Counted from the first letter of the stretch, positions 30,671-43,695 are shown. The stretch is 64,000 bases of DNA from Kwoniella bestiolae CBS 10118 (GCF_000512585.2 NC_089242.1:1-64000); one strand, 5' to 3'. The notes: a model not told the origin generated them from the sequence alone. Translations and numbers: made by a program.

Positions 30671-30854
30671 ATAAGTTAGTATCTAGTTGATAAAGAGTCG
30701 TTCCGAAGCTGTATCTTCAAGTTGAGCGAGGTCTTGTTGATGTGTGAAGCACAGTGATAACCCAAAATTCATGAAGTACTATACACATCATCGTAGCGAA
30801 TCATCTTCAGCCCATTCGTTGATACCTTTCAGCACTGTTCGTTGTTCTTGTGGA

Positions 30855-32125
30855 TCAACTGGTCACACACTGCTGATTCACCAGCTTATAACCTGGTTTA
30901 CATTTGTATGCTCTACACTGGCCATTCTCGCAGGTGACCCCTCCCAGTACAGCTGGTATGGTCGTACAGCTGTAACACGCTGAACCGTCAGCTCCGCTCA
31001 TCGAGTGTTTATTGGCGGGCCACTCACTCTTGTCCCACTGTGGTGTTTGTTGAACCCAGTGTACCATACAAACATCCTCCGCACGCCTCAAGCTCGGAAT
31101 TGGTATCAATGCACTTTGAGAAACTTCAGCCGTTTGCCCACTGCTTCCTAGAAGGCTGTCTAGCTCACCTCGTAAGCCCCATTAGCGCCTCCCACCTGAC
31201 ATGCTGTTAATCCTTTCGGGCAGTAAGCAGGAATAGATCGCTTCCGTTCTTCTGCTAAACGCCTTTTTCTACTCAAGCCTTGAGATGCAGCAGCTGCTGT
31301 GTGGTAATAGTACTGTGGGGAAATACGTGAGCTTTATTGTGCGCACAAGTCGGTTGATCATTCGCCATACCGAACTCACAAAGTATGTTCCCGGTCCACA
31401 CTGTGTGGTAGCGCCAAAACTTGTCGGTTGACCGCATGCACATTGGTAGTTGCCGTTCTAGCTCATGGCGTTTCCAAGTCAGCACTTGAGGATCCGTGTT
31501 TAGAAAGCTTGCTGGGACACTGAAGCACACCCCAGAAAGACCAAATGAAGGGGAGAAATGTGCATGAAGCGCTGGAAGAGAAGGGCCACACTCACGGTAC
31601 TGCTAACGTAGAACACTGCTCCCAGACTAGTCGCGCAATTCTTCAAGCAAGTATCCGGTCCAGTCAACACACTATACGTCAACCCGCCCGGAGAAGCCGC
31701 ATAGCAGGCTGGGCTCCAAGTGAAAGACGTATGTGTGATTCGGGCATCGTAGTTGGCTGGATTGGTACATGCATCGGCTGTTCCACTCTGAAAATATCCC
31801 TCGGATGGGTATTTGTCGGTACAGAAGCATGATTGAGTGGATTGTTGGTAGAACGAGTGTTTATTATTCTGGCATGCTGCCTGTGGTATCATCATAACTT
31901 AGCATCGAACACGATAACAAATAGAGGTTGATGTTACATCCAGAGATTCAAGGAAAGGGAGAGTCGAAGACTCACATCACAAGCCGTGGCTGAGCTGAAC
32001 GTGCCCGTCACCTGCGTAGTCGCGGAAGGTAATATCGAGAAACAACCAGCAAAAGCATTATCAGCTCTCACCACCACTCCCAAGCAGGTTATCAGCAGTA
32101 CCGCAGCGTTGACAAGTCTGATCAT
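30855..32125 (-). CDS. Secreted protein with CPL1-like domain, intact copy
   Basis: ATG at 32125 starts MIRLVNAAVLLITCLGVVVRADN, a clear signal peptide. A Cys-rich N-terminal half follows (AGCFSILPSATTQVT, CFCTDKYPSEGYF, CLKNCATSLGAVF, CGQPTSFGATTQCG), then a basic linker (SRKRRLAEERKRS) that could be a processing site. The C-terminal module YCPKGLTACQVGG, CIDTNSELEACGGC, DCTTIPAVLGGVTCENGQC and CKPGYKLVNQQC has the layout of the CPL1-like domain known from basidiomycete secreted proteins, including Cryptococcus Cpl1. The intron inside the domain (phase GA|C) matches the one in the paralogue at 42368. Five introns are seen. It is presumably exported to the capsule or wall; no role is demonstrated from sequence. 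Confidence 0.82.
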
Positions 32126-33113
32126 GATGAGTGAGGTGGGGTGTGAGGTCGAGATTGAGTGTGCAAAGAAGAACGAGCGTGAAATCTGCGTTGCCTCTTG
32201 ATCCTTTTGTACTTTGAGTTCAGGTTGATAAATTTAACCGTAAGTCACATCACGATGCAGGTCGATCCGACGAGCAATCTCTTGCATCATCTTATGTTAC
32301 GACTCGTCCACATCACCCCCGTCTGCCATAATTCTATTTTTACGCCTTGCACCATCGGAAACAAGATGCATGGTGACCTTCAGGATCAGTCGCATATCGT
32401 CTCATACCGTATCCGTCGCGTTTGAGATTTTGTCTCGGCAAGTGGGCTGGTCTTTCCAAGGATCCTACGCGATTCCCGGAACCTGCTGTCTCAGTAATCA
32501 CTCCCCCGAGCCGCCAAAATCCTGACAATGTGATGTTAAAAGTGATCCTGCCGTAATAATCACCGCCGATCCCTTCACCGCGATAACGTATTAAGGATTT
32601 AAGGATATCGCTCACTAGCATTGACCTGAAAGAGATTGTTTATTTTAGTTATTTTAGCTCAAAAATTTTGGAGATAGGTATGTTATGCATTGACAAGATA
32701 TCTAAACGCTGTGTTCAAGGAGATGAAAAATGATCGATGTGTGGTGTAGTGGAATCAAAAAAACAATTTATAACGAAACCGAATGTGTGGTGAAAGGGCA
32801 ACGGACTGATGTATGGAATTGTGAGGATGAGACAGTGTATAGTTGTATGGAAAGCCATTTATGAACAAAGTGCAAATTATGGTTGATCCGAACGGGAATG
32901 AGGTGAGTGAGAGATTGAGTTTATGCGAGTTGATTGAAAGACAGAAGAGTACCCAACAAAAGGGAAAAGCGAAACAAACCTAAGATATAGATAGATAGAG
33001 CAGAGATAGAACGAAGCAAGCAGTAGGTCGATGATCGCGTGCCTGTGTTGGAATCTGAATTTGACGGTATGACCGTATAATCGAGACAAGGGGAGCTTGA
33101 GAGTCTACCCCAT
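32126..33113. other. Intergenic region, about 1 kb
   Basis: The left part is the promoter of the CPL1-like gene. The right part is the 3' side of the RNA-binding protein gene and carries AT-rich sequence. No gene, tRNA or repeat was recognised. Confidence 0.4.
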
Positions 33114-36100
33114 TCACTCCCTTCTTTCACCACCCGCCGCATTACCCGCTCCCCATGCACTTGCAGCACCATTGAGACTGCTCAAGGCAGTGCCCGTACT
33201 GGCAAAGTCAAATCCGCCGAATCCACCTGCACTAGTTCCCGCTCCGGGAGGCGCGCCACTCGACTTCCAACTGAAACTTGCGGGAGTCCTAATGGGCGAT
33301 GACATTGGACTGAAACCTGATGACGGGTTTGACGAAGAGAATGGCTGGAAGGTTGAGTTTGCGGATGGAATGGGGACAGCTGATGAGCCGCCGGTGAAAG
33401 ACGACGAAGGAACGTCGGATGGCGAGGGTACCTTGTTCGAGGAACCGGGTGTGAAATAACGTGATCGAGGTGAAGTAGGGTTGGGTAGCGATATGTTAAA
33501 GGGTTGTGCAGTAGGTGACAAGCTAGTCGATTGTGCCTGACTAGTATTTCCATCACTCTCTCGTCGAAGATCAGGGATCGGTGCTGTAGCAGGTGGCTGC
33601 TGTTGCCCGTGTTGGAGTTGTAACCCATATCCAGTGTTGGGTCCAGCTGAGAGGGGGGCTTGGCTGGTTTGACCGTTGTTGATGGGGATAGGATGAGCAG
33701 GAGTGCTGGTAGGAGATGACATTGACATTCCCGCCAGAGCGACGGTGTGGGCTATCCCCCCAAACATGGAAGTGTTCAGAGAGGAGGGATATGCGTTACC
33801 ACGTTGACCCAGGGAGTTTTTGGAATAGGATAAACGGATACCACCCTTGACCAATCCACCCTGCGAGCATACGTCATAATCAGTACAGCCAATGTGATGA
33901 CGCAGAGCGAAGAGGTCTTGGTATGGACGGGAACAGATTGTCAGATTGAGGGTCAAAAAAATCAACTCACCAAATTATGCCCGTACAAATCCTTGATAGC
34001 TTGACTAGCGAAAACCACTTCTTCGAACTCAACAAAGCACATTGGTCCATTGATCTTTTGTCTGAATGACATCCGTTTGAACCCCGGTGAGCGAGAAAAG
34101 AGGTTTCTGAGGGATTCCTCAAGGAAGTTGGGTGGATGGGTGGGGGGTGAGATCGCAGGGAGATTGCCGACATACAAGGTGTTGATCTGTGATTAATCGA
34201 CAGTGTCAGCTGCTCCGCTCTTATCATCATCATGTTCACACCGTTGTGACATAGCAGGTGCGGGTTGCGATACACCGGAGGGGAAGCAGACATGATTAGA
34301 GCACGAGTGTAATCAGACAGGCAGAAGCCAAGTCACTAGATGGATGAGCAAGAACTCACGGGTGGATTTTGATCCGCAGGATTGTTCCCACTCAGTAAAG
34401 CTCTCCCGTTCTCCGACAATCGATCACTTCCCCCTGGTGGACTAGTCCCATACAACGCATCGTTCTGTCCATTCTTTCCCGTTGCGTAACCGTTACCTCC
34501 ATAAGTGGGTATGGAAGGTGGTATACCGGTACCATCTTGAGCTTGAGCTTGACCCCTCGCTGAGGACGAGTAAGGGATTGAGCGGTTGGTGTTCTGATAT
34601 CCATCCATTATTCCTATCCCAACAGCACCGTTGACACTCCATCCTTCCAGCTCATCCGCTTCTTCTGCTAGAGCTAACAATGCTTTCGAGTCCGTTGGTC
34701 TTTGGCTGGGCGATTTGACGGACAGTGAGGGTGATGCGGAGGCATTTGATTGTGAGTAGTTATTGGAAGGTATGAAGGATTGAGGGGGCGGAGGAGGGGG
34801 CATCGAATTGTTGATTTCATTGGAGTAAGGTTGAGGTGGTGGTGGCATATTTATGCTGTCATCCGTGCTTGATCGTTCACGTTCACTGGGGTTGGGCCAA
34901 GAGTCCCATGCTTCCCTTGCCGAAGCTGAAGGTGGTTGAGGTTGTGAAGATGAACTGCCGGGGATGATTACTGAAGGGTTTCCTGGCCCTATCTGCGTGC
35001 CAGTCGGATTGACGATACTGGCTAATCTACCGGATCTAAGTAACAACCCCACCAGCTCCTCACCCGAGGTCTGCTTCTTGGTGTGTAGATTCTTCTTAGC
35101 CATTTCTGCTTTCAAAGTAGCCCCGGTAAGAGCGTCAATCTTCTTCCCTTGTAATACTTCTCGTGCAGCTAATGCATCAGGCCGAGACCTGAATCTTGCG
35201 AATCCGATGGTCTGACGACGAGTGGGTAAAGGTGGATTGCCAAGCATAGGTCCGGAAGGGGCTGAAGGAGTGAGCGACATGGCAGCGGAAGGAGTGGTTG
35301 AGGAGGATGTAGAAGCGGTAGCAGCCATTGTCAACGACGCCATGGCTTCCTCGAGAGCAGGTTGAGTGAGGGGATAGTCGAAAGGTTCACCGGCAGCCTG
35401 AGCCTGAGCTTGAGCAGCAGCTATCTGGGTAAGTTCAGCTAGCAGTGCAGCAGCAGGTTCTCGGCGGCTTGAACCGGACGGGAATTTGAGTGTAGCAGCT
35501 TCGAAACCGGGTGCGAATGTGAAGATATTTTGAAATTCTCGTTCCTGTAGGAAGATCAAAGATCAGTGGTGGTTGGGGGTTAGAGTTGATAGATCATAGT
35601 TTGATTACTCACCGACATGTCGTCCGGGAAACCCACTACAAAGATAGTGCATATCACTTCTTGGTCATCCCCGTCGTCTTCTTTCTCCCTCCTTTCTCTG
35701 TCCCGCCGACGCTCTCTGTTTTCACCTGGCCCAGACGTAGGTCTAGGACCTGATCCACCTATTGATGATCCTGAGATGGATGATCTTCCTACTCCACCAT
35801 ACATCTCTGCAGGATTCGAAGGCAGATGGTGAGCACCGTTGGAGATGGACGATCTACCATACAAAGGTTGAGATTGAGGTTGACCAGGGTACCCTCCTTG
35901 AGCATGACCTCTCCATCCATTTGGACCTGGACCTGGTATTGGACCGTTGTGGTTGGGCCATGCACCTCCCATCATCCCTGTCGGCGAGATTGGTCCCATC
36001 CCCATCCCTATCCCCATCATTCCTGGTCCACCGGTTGCTATGGAATGGATAGGATCAGGTGCCATGGCGTGTTGTGGTGGGGGCACGTATGGAGGCGGAT

Positions 36101-36419
36101 GAGGCGGTGGGGATGATGTCACGGGTGGTAAGAATGAAGCAGGTATGTTTGGGTTATACGGCTGTTGACCTGACTGTTGAGAGTATTCACCGTATCCTGA
36201 GGGTGATGAGTGCTGATCGTAATGGTTGATCCCATTAACATATGGATGTGGATTCTGAACCTTCCCTTCTCTACCTGAGATTGAATGTGATGAATGACCC
36301 GAAGCTGCTGAGGGTACTCGAGGTGGATTAGGTGGTTGCATGGTGGACATTGATTGGAAATGCGAGTGAGATGATGAGGAAGGGGTGGGTGAAGGTAATG
36401 ATGATGGGGGTGATACCAT
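33114..36419 (-). CDS. scw1: Two-RRM RNA-binding protein, Scw1/Whi3 type
   Basis: The protein starts at 36419 with a long Ser/Pro/Gly/Met-rich disordered region, then DRERREKEDDGDDQEVICTI leading into RRM1: TIFVVGFPDDMS (RNP2-like), EREFQNIFTFAPGFEAATLK and TIGFARFRSRPDALAAREVL (RNP1-like), with a large alanine-rich insertion. A further disordered region with PPPPP stretches follows, then RRM2: INTLYVGNLPAIS, LRNLFSRSPGFKRMSFRQKI, GPMCFVEFEEVVFASQAIKD and GGIRLSYSKNSLGQRG. The KN-LG end is the hallmark of the Scw1/Whi3 group, which bind mRNAs for cell-wall and cell-cycle control. Five exons are seen, separated by introns near 35550-35612, 34186-34358 and 33860-33970. It is about 1000 residues. 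A pyrimidine-rich, gene-free stretch upstream suggests a long leader. Confidence 0.88.
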
Positions 36420-37805
36420 GGTGGTAGGTCGGTCTGTATCTTATAAGATGCTTCAAGCCGTCTACGAGGATATATGATCTGATGCTGGATGTCGTCTATA
36501 AGGACTGTTCACGAACAGGTATGCGATATAGTGCGAGGTGATAATATTGTTGATGATTGATAGTAGTCGGCCGAAGGTATCTCTTGTTTTGTCCAATATC
36601 TCAGTCTCTACCTCTACACTGAAGGTTGATGATGATGACCAACTAGTCTTATCTAGTATAGTCCGAGTGAGTGTGGATGGATGAGATGTCTCTTTCTACT
36701 CTCCACCACCTTCTAAACCTACACCTCCCTCAAAGAGCGGACTGTCGCGGTGTTTAATACGTTGATGATGATTGTTGCAATATGTATGAGAAGAGTATGC
36801 TAGGATATCGAACAGTCATGATCTCAGTCAGCATAGATGATAAGATGGATGAGATGGAATGAACAAGGTTGAGACTGGTAGTGATGATGTACGTGTAGTA
36901 TATGATATGATATACGACACTCACTCTTTGTTTATCGAGGTATGTGATTGGGATTGGAATTCCAGTGTTGTCTACCTGATGGTCCTTGATTCTACCTGTC
37001 TCTCTCTCCTTGCCTCGATACCATCCAGCCTTGACCTTGTCGTCTTGAGGTGTATGAGGTGTGTGGTTTGTATGAATCTATGGATGGAATGGATGCGATG
37101 GATTGGAATGGATGAGTGAATGAATGAGTGAATTGGGATATGATATGGGATATGGGATATGGAATGGAATGTTGCTATGATGTGTTGTTAATGTGGTTAT
37201 GTGTTTATTTGTTTACACCGTAATAATTAATAATTAATAACAAATACAGTCAATTACAAACAAGTGGCGGATTAGGACTAGGATTACAACTTGTTTTGTA
37301 ATACCATGTGTACAAGGTATTACAAATTTGTACACAAAGGGGGGAAAGAGCAGAGGAATACCGATTGACTGTACCACGCGCACTGACCCCACCTCGCGAA
37401 CCCCCCCCCCCCCCTGTTTTCCTGTTCATTAACCCTGAATTCCTAATGTGGTAACTAAATCAACGTGATACATATACCATATATCAACCCGGATATAAGC
37501 GGTGTTTGCATCATTGTGGCGTACGGTATCATTATACCCGGTGATGTGGAGACTCCACAAGGTCAGGTGAGGTTGAAAAAGTTGAGAACGACATTGGATG
37601 ACATCTTGATGATATGAGTATGACGAGGAAGGGAAGAAGGGAAGAAGGGAAACAAGCAACGATGATCACAGAAGGAAGAGTGACAGTACAGCCAGACGGT
37701 ACAAGTGCAGGCGAGATCGAGTGCTAGAGTATACACACCTTGATCGCTCCTCACTCTCTAATACTCTCCCTATCATTGCGCAATATCTTTAGCATCCTTC
37801 ATCGT
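36420..37805. other. Long intergenic region: probable leader/promoter of the RRM gene
   Basis: About 1.4 kb without a supported gene. It includes short GATATGG direct repeats (37138-37165), an AT-rich block (about 37220-37240) and a 14-C homopolymer (37401-37414). The size and position fit a long 5' leader and regulatory region, as is common for RNA-binding regulators. Confidence 0.45.
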
Positions 37806-37970
37806 CTATTGAGCTTTACCCGCACTGCTGTCGCTATGTGAGAGAATGTCAGTCTTCACAGGTTAACATTGAACAGGAAGAGAGGATAAATGTGAGGACT
37901 GGCGTTGGCTCACTCACCTGATGCCGGAGCATGACACGCTGTCAGTTTGTTCACAGTCTTCCGCTTTCAT
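37806..37970 (-). CDS. Possible very short spliced ORF (26 codons)
   Basis: On the minus strand ATG at 37970 opens MKAEDCEQTDSVSCSGIS. A canonical GTGAGT donor at 37917 and a CACATAG acceptor bound an 84-bp intron (37834-37917), and the frame then closes with TAG at 37806-37808. A TATATATATA stretch (about 38025-38035) lies just upstream. The clean splice sites make a transcript plausible, but the peptide resembles nothing I know and may be a leader ORF or a gene remnant. Confidence 0.25.
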
Positions 37971-38370
37971 CCTGTCGTATTCAAGAAAGGACGAGATGAG
38001 AATGGTGTTCCTCTCGACTGATCATATATATATATGCTTTCATGGTCTGTTAGGTGGAATATACGATGATACAGTAGGCATCCAAATGTAATGAGTGCTA
38101 TTTCCCATTACAGATTTACGGGTTAAATTGTAATGGTCTCGGCGATGTCCGCTAATGGTTGTATTTGAATATTCGGCCGCGGTGTAACTAAACCAAAGGA
38201 CGGCGATCAGTGTCACTGTAAACTCTAAAAAAGTTATAAGTTGAAGATTGAGTCGATAAGAGATATACTGTAGTAGCATAGACAACATCCCATACACATA
38301 TATATATAAAAGACTAAAATAATACGTCCCTCTCTTGTTCATATCTCTCTCACATCGTCATACATCCACC

Positions 38371-40269
38371 ATGACAGCAACCAAACCAAACGGTACATAT
38401 ACAAACGGGCACACACGCTCACCCATCCAAGCGTCCAACCTCTTCTTCACCCCATTACCACCCACACACGTCGTACCACCGGGAAAGGAGTCTCATGGTC
38501 GATACATGTTGACCATCCCTTGGAACAGAGTGTCGGGCTGGGGTCAACCAAAGATTGGTCCGAGGCAGGATTTGACTTTTGATCCATTGGCTGGCGTCTT
38601 GCAGTACGCAGTGACTTGTTTCGAGGGTATGAAGGTGGGTCGGGGTCATTGATCTGTACTCGTTATCCGTGACGTGATTTACCAACAACATTGAAGATCA
38701 CTTGTTGACTTTATAAAATGTCTGTGACAGTGCTACAAATCAGATCAAGGTGATTTGAGACTGTTCAGACCCAAGAAGAATTTCGATAGATTAAAGAGAT
38801 CGGCTGGAAGACTTGGTTTACCCGTGAGTGTTGGTCCTTGCACAATCATGCCCGTGCATCACCTGTAATAGCTGATATCCTTTTCTCGATGATCAGAATG
38901 AATGGGATAACGACGAACTTCTCGAACTATTCGCTAAACTCATGGCTTTGGGTGAGTATATATCATCTCTTCAATACTCATCTTAACCCTGTTCATCGCA
39001 TACCCCTAACAATGCTGATAAATCAATCTTCGACACAGAGCAACCCCTCGTCCCCTCCACCGACGGATCCAACCTCTACATCCGACCTACTTTACTCGAA
39101 ACTTCCGAAGGTTTCGGTATAAAGGAAGATGCCTTTGCGGCTGAAGCCTTGTTATACGTTGTCACCACGCTCAACTTGGGATTGGGGTTATACCCTTCCT
39201 CAGAGGGCGATAAAGGTATAAAATTAGATGCTTGCAAGGAATATATCAGGGCTTGGCCTGGAGGTACGGGAAGCTACAAGCTGGGAGCCAATTATGGTGA
39301 GTTGTTTGTATCATCCAGGAAGAATATTGGGGAATGAGCGGTGGATCAGACGAAGACGATCGTTTGGATGGACGAGTGCAGGATTACCATCGCTGTTATA
39401 TAGGCTATGCTGCTCGCAGACATTATGCTAATTCGCGTCAATTGCGATAGGTACCGTCAACATCTCCAAGAAACCAGGTTACGCAATGTCGCTCTGGCTT
39501 CACGGTAAAGAAGATTTCATTTCTGAAGCTGGAGCCATGAACGTGTTTATCATCAAAGAAGCGCCTGATGGATGTGAGTTTGCTGTCGTTCATCTATCCA
39601 GTCCAACCGTCGTACTATCGCTTTTCATTCTTATTCTGCTGCCTATGGCATACAGACAAAAGGTGACCGGGTCAAACTGACTGCCTTCAACCTTACTAGA
39701 CCTCGAGTTCATCACCATGCCCCTCTCTAACGGAATCGTCCTCCCCGGTATAACACGAGAATCTATTATTGAACTTCTCCAAGATCACGCTTCGGGCAAA
39801 CAGGCTTTCCCGTTGGAAGGTGTACCTCAGAAGATCAGAGTGGTTGAGAGGGATTTGAGTATGCCTGAGATCATCAAGGGATTAGAAGATGGCACGATGA
39901 AGGGGTGAGTCATCATTTAACCCAATCCCCCAATGGTCATGTGTTCGACCAAGCTCACAAAGGATTGTTCTCTCGACCATTCATCTTCATATACCCCACG
40001 TAACAAATGCTTACGCTAACTTGATCATCTTCACTTACAGAATGTTCGGCTGCGGTACCGGCGTAGTAGTCGTGACAGTCGGCGAGATCCAATACCAATC
40101 ACAGACTTACAAGATCCCTTCCAACCCCATCATCAAGGTACTCCGAGATACCATGACGGGTATCCAGAGGGGGAAGATCGACGAGGGTCGATCGTGGAGC
40201 TTCAAGGTACCTGAGTGGAATCCTCAGGGGAAAGATGGCGAGGAGGAGGAGCATGTCACTGCTGCGTAG
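38371..40269 (+). CDS. Branched-chain amino-acid aminotransferase
   Basis: ATG at 38371 has context CCACCATGAC and lies about 65 bp after a TATATATATAAAAG element. The product carries the fold-type IV PLP signature: SGWGQPKIGPRQDLTFDPLA, YAVTCFEGMK, RLFRPKKNFDRLKRSAGRL, LYIRPTLLETSEGFGIK, GTGSYKLGANY with the Lys that binds PLP, and FISEAGAMNVFIIK. GCGTGVVVVTVGEIQYQSQT near the end is the family's C-terminal PLP-phosphate loop. Seven or so introns of 50-130 bp are present. It interconverts Leu/Ile/Val and their 2-keto acids with 2-oxoglutarate. No obvious mitochondrial presequence is seen (MTATKPNGTYTNGHTRSPIQ), so a cytosolic Bat2-like role is the better guess. Confidence 0.93.
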
Positions 40270-40825
40270 ATCACTGATCTGCAAAATTACATACACACTC
40301 GTTGATTGATTGGACAGAAATAGATGTGGTGGTTTCGTAGATTTGTTATATAGGATATACGGTACGTTAAATGCATTTAGACTGACTGTATGTTAACATC
40401 ATTCAAACAACATTCGGCTGCCAAGTGTTATGTTAGAGGAACTCGTGGATTTCTGAATCGATGGATTGATGGTTTGATGGTCAATGATGCTGATACATAA
40501 ACAGCTCCTTGTCTCCGCCTGATCTTTACCTTGAGACGATCTGTTGGCCTTGATGATTCGCGGAACATGCGCATCGACAATGATCTATTATTAGGCTACC
40601 TAATCACTGTCGAATAGGTGATACTTCGCAGAAGCTTTCTGGCCTTCTTTCGAGAACATGCCACCTGATCATGGACAGTGGGTTCGATCGATCTCTCACA
40701 TTCTGTTTGATAAAGTACAAAAAGCTTTGATACTCTCAAAGAAACCAGTGCTTGTCAACATGCGAAAGACAGTAATCATCAACTACTGAACTCAGCACAG
40801 ACCTAAACGAGTATCATCAAGCACG
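40270..40825. other. Intergenic region
   Basis: Transcript end of the aminotransferase and promoter of the secreted-protein gene at 40826. No other feature was recognised. Confidence 0.4.
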
Positions 40826-41737
40826 ATGCGACCACTCTCCCTTGTCTTTTTAACCGCCGCCATCATCAGTGTGTCACCCATCGCGTGGGCTCAGAACATC
40901 CCCAGAGGTTTCCTCGGTTGGCATACTTTACAATCTGATGGTCTGCCCGTTTATTCTTTACCGTCCAACGAGAACCTTCCTTCAGCCACGAGAGATCAAT
41001 GTATTGTCAGTGAGAAGTCATCAATCGACAATATCCCTCTTACGATCTCTAGAATAATAGCTCGGTCAGCGACGGGGCTTGTAACACTACGAGCTGACAC
41101 TTGTTCTTGAACCAGGCGAACTGCCTTCAAACTGACCCAGACTATCAATATGCTTTCTTTTGGAATACCCTCGACCCGCACGATTCCAGCAAGACGATCC
41201 CCCATTGTAGATGTTGGAGATACCCTGCTTCGGACGCTTATGTATCTGGTGATCCGATTGGGGGATGCGACCTTCAAGGAGTTGGACATAGCTATGCGGT
41301 AAGTAAATTTCATCATCCACTCAGATTAAACTTTGATGCTGCATCTCACATCCACCAGATCAAGTGACATCAGACTGACTCTCATCTGCCCAATCTAGGA
41401 ACTCGCCACCCAACCCAAATACATCTTCACAGGCTGCTGGTCCGCCCTCAGTCCCACAGCTCCTCAACCATTCACCGTCTATTCCTTCCTCCAATGCCTG
41501 GGGATCTGCCAGCAACGAGTTACGGCCAAGACACTCAAATACGCTGTAGTACAATCAGATCCGATCGGTCAATGGTACTGCCGATGTTCCAACAGCGAGT
41601 CAGATTTCTTACCTTATCCTCGGAGCGTTATGGCGAACTGTGAGGAGAGGAGGTTCTATATCTACAAGTGGCCTCAGAGTGTGGGTCCGAGTCAGGCTGC
41701 CAGGAAGAGGAAGACACGAGGTACCTCAAGGAGGTGA
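40826..41737 (+). CDS. Secreted Cys-rich paralogue lacking the CPL1-like C-terminus
   Basis: ATG 40826 begins MRPLSLVFLTAAIISVSPIA, a signal peptide ending near AWAQ. Three exons (introns about 41007-41115 and 41299-41399) give two Cys-containing modules: GFLGWHTLQSDGLPVYSLPS with CI, AFFWNTLDPHDSS with CRCWRYP, and FTGCWSALSPTAPQPFTVYS with CRCSNSE. It ends ARKRKTRGTSRR then TGA at 41735. The paralogue at 42368 continues at this point into a CPL1-like module; nothing resembling that module is seen downstream here. This is therefore a natural short form or a truncated duplicate. Signal peptide and N-terminal modules look intact, so it may still be secreted. Confidence 0.7.
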
Positions 41738-42367
41738 GGTGGGATGGGTGGGATCCATCTTGATTGTGATTGATGGTAGTGGAGCATCAGAATAATGAGC
41801 GTAATCTCTCGCATCTTCTCTTGTGTGGATCAGTGTGAGACTGTATGTGTATATATCCATATCTACTATGTCGTGATCGTTTCATATGCACTTGACTCCT
41901 GTATATCCCGCAGATAAATGACGTCGTTCAAGATCAGCAAGCCAAGTGCCCATCTGACGGGGCTGCGGACGAAATCGATAGCCAAAGGATGTGCAAGAAG
42001 TCGCTTGAAGATTGTCATTGACGATTTCTCATGAAGCTGTGCAACAATGATCCGCAATCATTGATCAAGTCTTATCGCCTTCCCATCAGTACTGTAGGCA
42101 GGACAACGTCGGTCAGATTCGATCTGATCGCTTCGGCCATGAGGGATGAGCTTGTGTGCTGTGAACTCAGCACACAATCAATCAATCAATACCCACCAGC
42201 TTCTCCATCAGTCCGATCTGGACGCTGCACATCACGATCATGACATTTGACAGATAAGCATCATTGTATTCCCTGGTACATATCAAGCAGGTTCTCACCT
42301 TCTCCTTACAACCTCTTTCTTCCCGGCGCTGCCAAACATCGTATCGAACAGTAAGAAAACTCACAAG
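41738..42367. other. Intergenic region between tandem paralogues
   Basis: No gene was recognised. It contains the promoter of the damaged paralogue. Confidence 0.4.
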
Positions 42368-43695
42368 ATGCCATTTCTTTCAACAGCCATTTTGTCTCTA
42401 GTGTTTACACTCTCCTCCGTCGTCCTCGCTCAAGACTTTCCAGCTGGTTATACGGGATGCTACACCATCGATCCAAGTAGTCCACCTACTGGTCTGAACC
42501 CTGCCGAATTCAACCTCCCGCATGATAATAGGAACCAATGTATTGTGAGTTTGTGAAGGAACTCTCGATTGTCTGCCTGGAGTAACCGTGCTCGAACAGC
42601 ATTGACTGATGTAATATAAACGCGGTTCAGGCGACATTTTTCCAATCCGAGATCTTGGCACCCCACGCTTTCTTCTGATACACCATTGATCCAAACAACA
42701 GTGAACTCGCCATTGGCAATTGCAGATGCTCCTATCCGGCTCCACCTGTAGATACTTGGAAGCATGGCGATGCCGTCGGAGACTGTATTGTCGACGCTGT
42801 GCGGGATAGTTATGGTGTGAGTGGTGTGTTGCATCTCCTCAGTCTTCGATGGTGGCGTCGAATAGTCGGATAGCAGTACGCTGATCTAATGAGTCTCCTG
42901 ACAGTCCTACCTTACCCGACCGACATACCGATTCACGGGTTGCTACGATCTCATCGATTCCCACTCACCCTCTTCCTTCCCCGTCAGTGGACCTGAAGAA
43001 TGCTTGTCCATCTGTCCAACCATCAGGTCAAACTTGAAATATTATGCTATCGACATCGACTCTGACAGGCAATGGGGTTGTAGATGTATCACCGACGAAT
43101 CATACATCTTACCGTTCCCTCAAACCGTTCTGGTCGATTGTGATGTTGGATCGTACTTCATCTATCGGTACGATCCCATCGTCTCACCCAGTCAAGCTGT
43201 CAGGAAGAGACAGAAGCAACAGAAGATCCTGCAGATAGAGGAGCAGGGTAGTCTTTGCCCAGAAGGATTGGAGGCTTGTCCAGTCTCGAGAGATGGTGCA
43301 CAAAGTGATTATGAGGTAAGTGGGGTTACTCGCCGAATGATATGTTACGTGATTGTGAGCACATGGGCAAAATGTACAGTCCTGACTTCGCGTGGTGATA
43401 CTTTTGAAATGCATTATGCTAACAAAAGGTCGTTGATGCAGTGCATCGATACCACCCTTGAACTGGAGTCGTGCGGTGGTTGCGACTTTGAGGAGAGTTC
43501 AAACGGGGTAGATTGAGTTGACACGAACTGGTCTAGCCGGTGCTCGTGTCTGGCTAACCCAGTCATAGTTGTACTTCCCTCCCTGGAGTGTCAGCTGGAT
43601 CGGTCCTGTGCTCCCAAGGTACATGTCAAGTGACAGGTTGTGAGAAGGGTTATTCCCTAGTCGATGGGTCATGCATGCTGCAAAGACTTCGATGA
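42368..43695 (+). pseudogene. CPL1-like secreted protein paralogue with two lesions
   Basis: ATG 42368 gives a signal peptide (MPFLSTAILSLVFTLSSVVL). Exon structure parallels the neighbour at 40826, with introns at about 42545, 42818 and 43316. In exon 2 the frame hits TGA at 42676-42678, exactly where the neighbour has TGG (AFFW), so a Trp codon has become a stop. A second defect lies in the CPL1-like module: after CIDTTLELESCGGC the conserved intron (43513-43568) begins TTGAGT, not GTGAGT; its acceptor CATAG and the following exon (LPGVSAGSVLCSQGTCQVTG, CEKGYSLVDGSC) remain. Without splicing the frame stops at once. Two independent inactivating changes argue for a recent pseudogene. Confidence 0.75.
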
